A DNA stretch of 9,872 nt, taken from positions 1-9,872 of the forward strand of contig JAJRZO010000245.1 of assembly GCA_024275215.1 (NCBI GenBank), given 5' to 3'. A program made the position numbers and the translations under genes. The first letter of the stretch is position 1. Each line of letters starts with the position of its first letter. The notes below the pieces were generated by a model. The model was not told the origin of the DNA, ran no database searches, and saw only the letters and a program-made list of their open reading frames with translations. Origin of the DNA: Candidatus Zixiibacteriota bacterium. GTDB taxonomy: Bacteria > Zixibacteria > MSB-5A5 > JAABVY01 > JAHJOQ01. This document shows positions 6,225 through 9,872 of this stretch, piece by piece.

Positions 6225-7760
6225 ATGAAAGGCAGATTATGTTTTGCTATTGCCTTGATGGCTTGCCTCGCCGTTTTTGTTCCGACGATTAACGCTGATG
6301 TCGAGCCGCCAAATGAAATGAACTGTGTCCACAACTACGGCAATGTAGGGTTCTGTGTTTCGAACTGGGGATTTTTTGGCAGCGAGGATGGAGCGCAGCA
6401 GGATTGCGAAACCGGACTGCCCGCAGAATCATTTGAGTTTCCTACTGGTTCTGAAGTCGAGTATTTGTTCTGGGGTGGCCTCTGGATAGGAGGTGTTGTT
6501 GGTTCTGATACGCTCGTGTCAGTCGGTGTCGATGGATGGCAGCTCGCAAATGAACTCTATCCGTGCGCCGATGATACGTTGTCGAAATGCAGGATAGAAA
6601 AACGTTCGACAAGACCGGGAGATCAGTACTTTCATCCTGACGCAGCTTCAGACCTGGATATGATTGCGTTCTATACGGATACGCTGAACGATCCGGCTTG
6701 GACACCAGCAGACTGGACAGGACGCCCGTATATTCCACTCAATATAGACATAAAGCAGCATAGCCATAGCTGGTCAGGCCCTGATTCAAACGAATTCGTG
6801 ATCATCGAGTTTGAAATCACCTCTATTGACGCCTCACCGATTGACAGCGCATATATCGGAGTGTACATTGATGCTGATATCGGTCATAAGTCTAATATTG
6901 ACAAGTATAATGATGACATTTCCGGCAGCAGGATGTTCCGTCCGGGTTTCTCCTTCAATGATACGATATTCTGTGCCTGGTCGGCAGACAATGATGGTGA
7001 TCCTGTCGATGGGAACTGGGAAATTGAAAGCCCTCGTGGTGTTCTTGGCGTTGCACCGCTTGGACCGGTAGCGCACAATTCGACAGTCTGTTTTAATTTC
7101 TGGACTTCAAACGGAGCTTCACAACTTGACTGGGGTCCTTGGCTTCAGTCCAATGACAGCATTTTCGATTTCCTTACAGGTGGACTCGGAACTCCGGATG
7201 GTGACCGTTCCAAGTACTTTATGATGAAGAATGGAGAGATTGACTACGATCAACTGGAGGCAGCAGTTGACCACACCTCTGAGGGCTGGCTTCCACCTTC
7301 ACAGTATGCATCAACTTTTGCAGATGGGAACGACACACGTTTTCTTTTGTCCTTCGGCCCTTTGTACATTGGTACAGACACTCCGGCAAGATTCGGCGTA
7401 GTGTTCGCTGCGGGTCACGATTTTCATGTCAACCCCACAGATTACAGCGACCTCTTTGACCCCTCCAATCCCGGACCCTACCAGGAATCGCTTGACTTCT
7501 CGAGTCTCGAAGGCAATCTGACAATGGCTCGTCACCTGTACGACAATATCAATATGGGTGATGTGACATGGAATGGGATCGTCGATATTGACGATATAGT
7601 TGAATTGATAGGCTACATTTTTCTTGGTGCGCAGAATCCTTCATATCTTCCAGTGTGCGATGTCAACTGCGATGGTACAATCAATCTGCTCGATATTATT
7701 GGAATCGTGAACTATGTCTTCAGGGGAGGACCAATGCCGACAGGAGGTTGTATCGACTGA
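6225..7760 (+). CDS. Secreted protein with C-terminal type I dockerin domain
   Basis: This is a predicted exported protein of 511 residues. A Sec signal peptide covers 1-24 (basic start, hydrophobic 6-20, likely cleavage after TINA). The body (25-440) is rich in Asp, Gly, Trp and aromatic residues and looks like beta-sheet. It contains YLFWGGLWIGG (80-90) and FLLSFGPLYIG (373-383), motifs I associate with large families of secreted proteins in FCB bacteria; no catalytic residues are evident. The end (about 445-505) is a dockerin: two calcium-binding repeats, GDVTWNGIVDIDD and CDVNCDGTINLLD, each followed by a helix. The first repeat is less canonical (Trp and Asn where Gly and Asp are usual). 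Dockerins bind cohesins; none is in the window, so the role is unknown, possibly surface or matrix attachment. GAGGAG lies five bases before the ATG. It converges with the tRNA gene. Confidence 0.88.
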   Translation: MKGRLCFAIALMACLAVFVPTINADVEPPNEMNCVHNYGNVGFCVSNWGFFGSEDGAQQDCETGLPAESFEFPTGSEVEYLFWGGLWIGGVVGSDTLVSVGVDGWQLANELYPCADDTLSKCRIEKRSTRPGDQYFHPDAASDLDMIAFYTDTLNDPAWTPADWTGRPYIPLNIDIKQHSHSWSGPDSNEFVIIEFEITSIDASPIDSAYIGVYIDADIGHKSNIDKYNDDISGSRMFRPGFSFNDTIFCAWSADNDGDPVDGNWEIESPRGVLGVAPLGPVAHNSTVCFNFWTSNGASQLDWGPWLQSNDSIFDFLTGGLGTPDGDRSKYFMMKNGEIDYDQLEAAVDHTSEGWLPPSQYASTFADGNDTRFLLSFGPLYIGTDTPARFGVVFAAGHDFHVNPTDYSDLFDPSNPGPYQESLDFSSLEGNLTMARHLYDNINMGDVTWNGIVDIDDIVELIGYIFLGAQNPSYLPVCDVNCDGTINLLDIIGIVNYVFRGGPMPTGGCID

Positions 7761-7792
7761 AAATAGAAAGGTCGTAATCTAAAAGAACATTA

Positions 7793-7866
7793 TGGGCCTG
7801 ACTGGAGTTGAACCAGTGACCTCGCGCTTATCAGGCGCGCGCTCTAACCAACTGAGCTACAGGCCC
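7793..7866 (-). tRNA. tRNA-Ile (anticodon GAT)
   Basis: The minus strand folds as a full cloverleaf. The acceptor is GGGCCTG with CAGGCCC (7 bp), the D stem GCTC/GAGC, the anticodon stem CGCGC/GCGCG with loop CTGATAA, and the T stem ACTGG/CCAGT with loop TTCAACT. The anticodon GAT is at 7832-7830 and the discriminator base is A. CCA is not encoded (TAA follows), so it must be added after transcription. The gene stands alone rather than inside an rRNA operon, the more usual place for this tRNA. No clear terminator follows. Confidence 0.97.
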
Positions 7867-7886
7867 AAGCAAAATACCGTTCAGTG

Positions 7887-7914
7887 ATTATAGAAACTCT
7901 TCTGAGAATGTCAA
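7887..7914 (-). promoter_or_regulatory. Perfect-consensus sigma70 promoter for tRNA-Ile
   Basis: On the minus strand TTGACA (7914-7909) and TATAAT (7892-7887) both match consensus exactly, with a 16-bp spacer. An A-rich stretch just upstream of the -35 (around 7917-7925) could act as an UP element. Transcription would start near 7880, about 14 bases before the mature tRNA end. Confidence 0.88.
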
Positions 7915-7955
7915 CCGATTTTTCGATGACATCGCAGGGCTGTTTCTGACAATTA

Positions 7956-8558
7956 TCATTTGCTCAAATTCTCAAGCTGGAACATCACATCTTTTGCGCC
8001 CTCGGCCACCTCATAATAATTCATACCTGCGAGAGAGAAAACGCCCGTTTTGTATTGAGTATTTCCCTGCGCCTGTTGCATCTTCAGATCAACTATTCTT
8101 CTGCGGATGCCCTGATAAAACTTGTCCTTAGCCAGTGTCGGTTGCAGACTCTCCGAAATGGTTATCGCAGAGTCGAGCAGTGTTGCCGCTGAAACCTTTA
8201 GACTTTCGACCTGTGCTTCATAATACTTCATCAGCACAGCGACAGAATCATTCGCCCAGTTGAGAAGAGAGTCCGAAAAGATCAGTAGCCGCTTTGCATG
8301 CTCGTATGAGCCGCCGTTTTCAGATTCTTTCAGTCTGGTAATCTCAATAGATGCAGACTGGAAAGAATCATTTACCATAGCATAGACTTTAGGCATATAT
8401 CTGTCGAGTCGTTGTTTCTCGACTGATCTCATCTCGCCACTGACTTTCTCAAGTAATTCATCGGGCGGATTGCCGTCACCGCTGCCACCTTTGCCACAGC
8501 CGGAGATAATTCCAGCAGCGATCAGCATCGCAAACAAGAACTTTGTATATAGTTTCAC
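7956..8558 (-). CDS. Helical lipoprotein of unknown function
   Basis: I do not recognise the family. The 200-residue product has a lipoprotein signal: basic start, hydrophobic 7-18, and lipobox ISGC with Cys21. The next residue is Gly, not Asp, so by the usual rule it would go to the outer membrane. A short Gly/Ser/Asp linker follows (22-31). Residues 35-198 are predicted almost wholly helical, with heptad-like spacing and many Glu, Lys, Ser and Gln, and no Cys. The pattern recalls small periplasmic helical-bundle lipoproteins, but no catalytic motif is seen. The start is GTG at 8558, supported by GGAG eight bases upstream and by the signal peptide. It lies downstream of the histidine kinase on the same strand and could be co-transcribed with it; the gap is 81 bases if the kinase is counted to its second stop at 8640. 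Confidence 0.75.
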   Translation of the reverse strand: MKLYTKFLFAMLIAAGIISGCGKGGSGDGNPPDELLEKVSGEMRSVEKQRLDRYMPKVYAMVNDSFQSASIEITRLKESENGGSYEHAKRLLIFSDSLLNWANDSVAVLMKYYEAQVESLKVSAATLLDSAITISESLQPTLAKDKFYQGIRRRIVDLKMQQAQGNTQYKTGVFSLAGMNYYEVAEGAKDVMFQLENLSK

Positions 8559-8639
8559 CTGTCCATCTCCATGAAATAGTATTGAGTAATATCACCTTGA
8601 TACAACTATGAGGGATGGCAATGCAAACACAAGTAAAAT

Positions 8640-8756
8640 CTATCGCGATGTCGCAGTTGTCCGTGCTGAAGCAACTCTTTTGTTGTCTTTTGGTTCTCCG
8701 TGAGTTGGAAGGTACACTGAGATCACAAATCCCCGTTTATCCGGTTTGCTCAGTTA
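8640..8756 (-). other. In-frame continuation of the histidine kinase beyond its TAA stop
   Basis: After TAA (8756-8754) the same frame stays open for 37 codons to TAG (8642-8640). It begins LSKPDKRGFVISVYLP, which fits the usual end of a histidine kinase ATPase domain, where GRI is followed by one more residue and then a G-x-x-F-x-V-x-L-P strand. The stop falls where Glu, Lys or Gln is common; GAA, AAA or CAA each differ from TAA by one base. The stop is followed by C, a context known to weaken termination in some systems. Confidence 0.7.
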
Positions 8757-9872
8757 GATACGACCTTTCATCCCTGTAACGAGTTTCCTGACCGTACATA
8801 GTCCCAGCCCGTTGCCATCCTCTTTAGTTGTGAAGAACGGCGTAAACACTTTTTCCCTGATTTCATTTGGAATCCCCGGCCCGCTGTCGCAGACTCGTAT
8901 AGCGGTGAATCCTGCCTGTTCATCGGTAGTTTCAATTTGAACAACACCACCTTCCGGGCATGCCTCGATTGCATTGATAATCAAATTCGCCAGCACCTGT
9001 CTGACAGCAAGCTGATCAGCCCATACAGAGTTCGAGGCTGTATTCAAGCGAGCAATCAGAGTCACACCTCGTTCTTCAGCGAGAGCCGACAGGCTGTTGA
9101 TCTGTTCGTCAATCAATGTCGGAAGGCTCACCCAGGAGTTGTCAAAACTTGTTGGCTGAGCGAATTCAAGGAATCGTGTAAGCATCTGCTCGGTTGCAGC
9201 GCCCTCTCGAGCGATGGATTCCGCCGCCTGCCTGAGCTGTGGATCGTCCTTTGACATTTTTACCATCAGTTTACCATAGCCTGTGACAGCAGTCATCGAG
9301 TTTCGCAACTCGTGCGCGAGACCGGCAGCGGTTTCACCAAGCGCCGCCATCTTGTCTTTGTATGCAATATCCTTTTGCAGTTGTTTTATTTCAGTCAGGT
9401 CGGTCATTATGACTGTCGCACCGATTTTCCTGCCAAATTCATCGCATATAAGCGTCGTCGATACGCCAAGTGACACTTTATTTCCATCAACTCCACTGAT
9501 TTCGAATTCGATCCGAGATGCATTGATTTCATCGTTCAGGGTCTCCGCGATCAACTCGACAAGTCTCGGCGTCGCGACAAGTATTTTGTTGTAGTGGCAA
9601 CCGAGGGCATCCGCTTCACCAATGCCAAGGAGCTTCTGAGCAGACAGGTTGAAATTCGTGATTATGCCTTCTCTGTCACAACTGATGAGTCCCGAGGCCA
9701 TTCCTTCGAGAATATACTCATTGAATTGCTCAAGCCTGTCAGCCCGCTTCTGTGTTTTGTGATACAACTCCTGAAGCCGCTTTTCCTTTTCTCGAAGTTC
9801 TTCGATCATTCTCTGAAATGTCGCAACTATCTGCTCGACCGATGAATCGAGCGACTTGTCCGGCAGATTAGC
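8754..9872 (-). CDS. PAS-domain sensor histidine kinase, 5' end outside window, truncated at 3' end
   Basis: This is a predicted signal-transducing kinase that autophosphorylates a histidine and passes phosphate to a response regulator, which is not in the window. The frame is open to the window edge (372 visible residues). Visible residues 1-50 look like a coiled-coil linker, perhaps after a HAMP or membrane segment. A PAS domain spans about 49-161. The H-box is AHELRN with His187. In the ATPase domain the N-box has Asn296 (ANLIINA), the G1 box is DSGPGIP from Asp329, then FTPFFTTKE and the G2 box GNGLGL at 353-358. The frame ends at TAA 8756-8754, only 14 residues after the G2 box, so the last beta strands of the ATPase fold are missing. 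These are encoded in the same frame after the stop. The Met at 9809 is internal and has no good ribosome site. It is a functional shortened kinase, a recent pseudogene or a sequencing error. Confidence 0.88.
   Translation of the reverse strand, partial: ANLPDKSLDSSVEQIVATFQRMIEELREKEKRLQELYHKTQKRADRLEQFNEYILEGMASGLISCDREGIITNFNLSAQKLLGIGEADALGCHYNKILVATPRLVELIAETLNDEINASRIEFEISGVDGNKVSLGVSTTLICDEFGRKIGATVIMTDLTEIKQLQKDIAYKDKMAALGETAAGLAHELRNSMTAVTGYGKLMVKMSKDDPQLRQAAESIAREGAATEQMLTRFLEFAQPTSFDNSWVSLPTLIDEQINSLSALAEERGVTLIARLNTASNSVWADQLAVRQVLANLIINAIEACPEGGVVQIETTDEQAGFTAIRVCDSGPGIPNEIREKVFTPFFTTKEDGNGLGLCTVRKLVTGMKGRI

Noticed and set aside
6008..6334. 108-residue minus-strand ORF in the 5902-6224 gap
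   Set aside because: It runs through the hairpin elements and the start of the dockerin gene, resembles no known protein, and has no good start signal.
8555..8572. Five-codon ORF (MEMDR) overlapping the lipoprotein start as a leader peptide
   Set aside because: It has no ribosome site of its own, and its ATG is part of the GGAG region that serves the GTG start.
8754..8756. TAA read as a sense codon by a changed genetic code
   Set aside because: gmk ends in TAA, and recN, the PfkB kinase and the lipoprotein end normally in TAG or TGA, so all three stops are used.
9807..9809. Met at 9809 as the true start of the histidine kinase
   Set aside because: The frame stays open to the window edge with coiled-coil-like residues before it, and there is no convincing ribosome site.
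1..9872. CRISPR array, complete insertion sequence, phage or toxin-antitoxin module
   Set aside because: No regularly spaced direct repeats, transposase, integrase or paired small toxin-like genes were seen.

Overview
The window looks like chromosomal DNA from an uncultured bacterium, probably of the Fibrobacterota-Chlorobiota-Bacteroidota (FCB) side of the tree. A Zixibacteria-like lineage is my best guess. The basis is indirect: a secreted protein of the kind common there, with a C-terminal dockerin whose second repeat begins CDVNCDG, near-consensus sigma70-type promoters, and many intergenic palindromes. There is no rRNA or long marker alignment, so the assignment is inference. Background GC is near 50%, but about 3080-4340 is clearly AT-richer.

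Layout. Positions 1-1681 (+) hold recN, the DNA-repair SMC-like ATPase, missing about its first ten codons. Positions 1682-1852 carry two facing REP-like hairpins. Positions 1853-2926 (+) encode an MscS-type mechanosensitive channel with a long charged C-terminal helix. Positions 2927-3102 hold two more hairpins and a doubtful 22-codon ORF. Positions 3103-4107 (+) encode an AT-rich lipoprotein esterase of the PHB depolymerase/feruloyl esterase type. Positions 4108-4350 hold an unusual set of interleaved 8-bp inverted repeats and then a very good promoter. Positions 4351-4965 (+) encode a guanylate kinase-like protein that overlaps tail-to-tail by 9 bp with a PfkB/adenosine-kinase-type sugar or nucleoside kinase at 4957-5901 (-). 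Positions 5902-6224 hold the kinase promoter, a third REP-like hairpin and another imperfect hairpin. Positions 6225-7760 (+) encode the secreted dockerin protein. Positions 7793-7866 (-) are tRNA-Ile(GAT) with a perfect sigma70 promoter. Positions 7956-8558 (-) encode a helical lipoprotein of unknown function. Positions 8754-9872 (-) are a PAS histidine kinase that runs off the window and is cut inside its ATPase domain by an in-frame TAA, with the missing domain end encoded in the same frame beyond the stop.

How the genes work together. There is no single pathway. recN (repair), mscS (osmotic release), gmk and the PfkB kinase (nucleotide metabolism) and tRNA-Ile are housekeeping-type units with their own promoters. 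The esterase, dockerin protein and lipoprotein are exported. No CRISPR array, complete insertion sequence, phage module or obvious multi-gene defence system is visible. The features most worth a second look are the interrupted kinase, the GTAG-footed hairpin family, the interleaved inverted repeats before gmk, and the P-loop change in the guanylate kinase.
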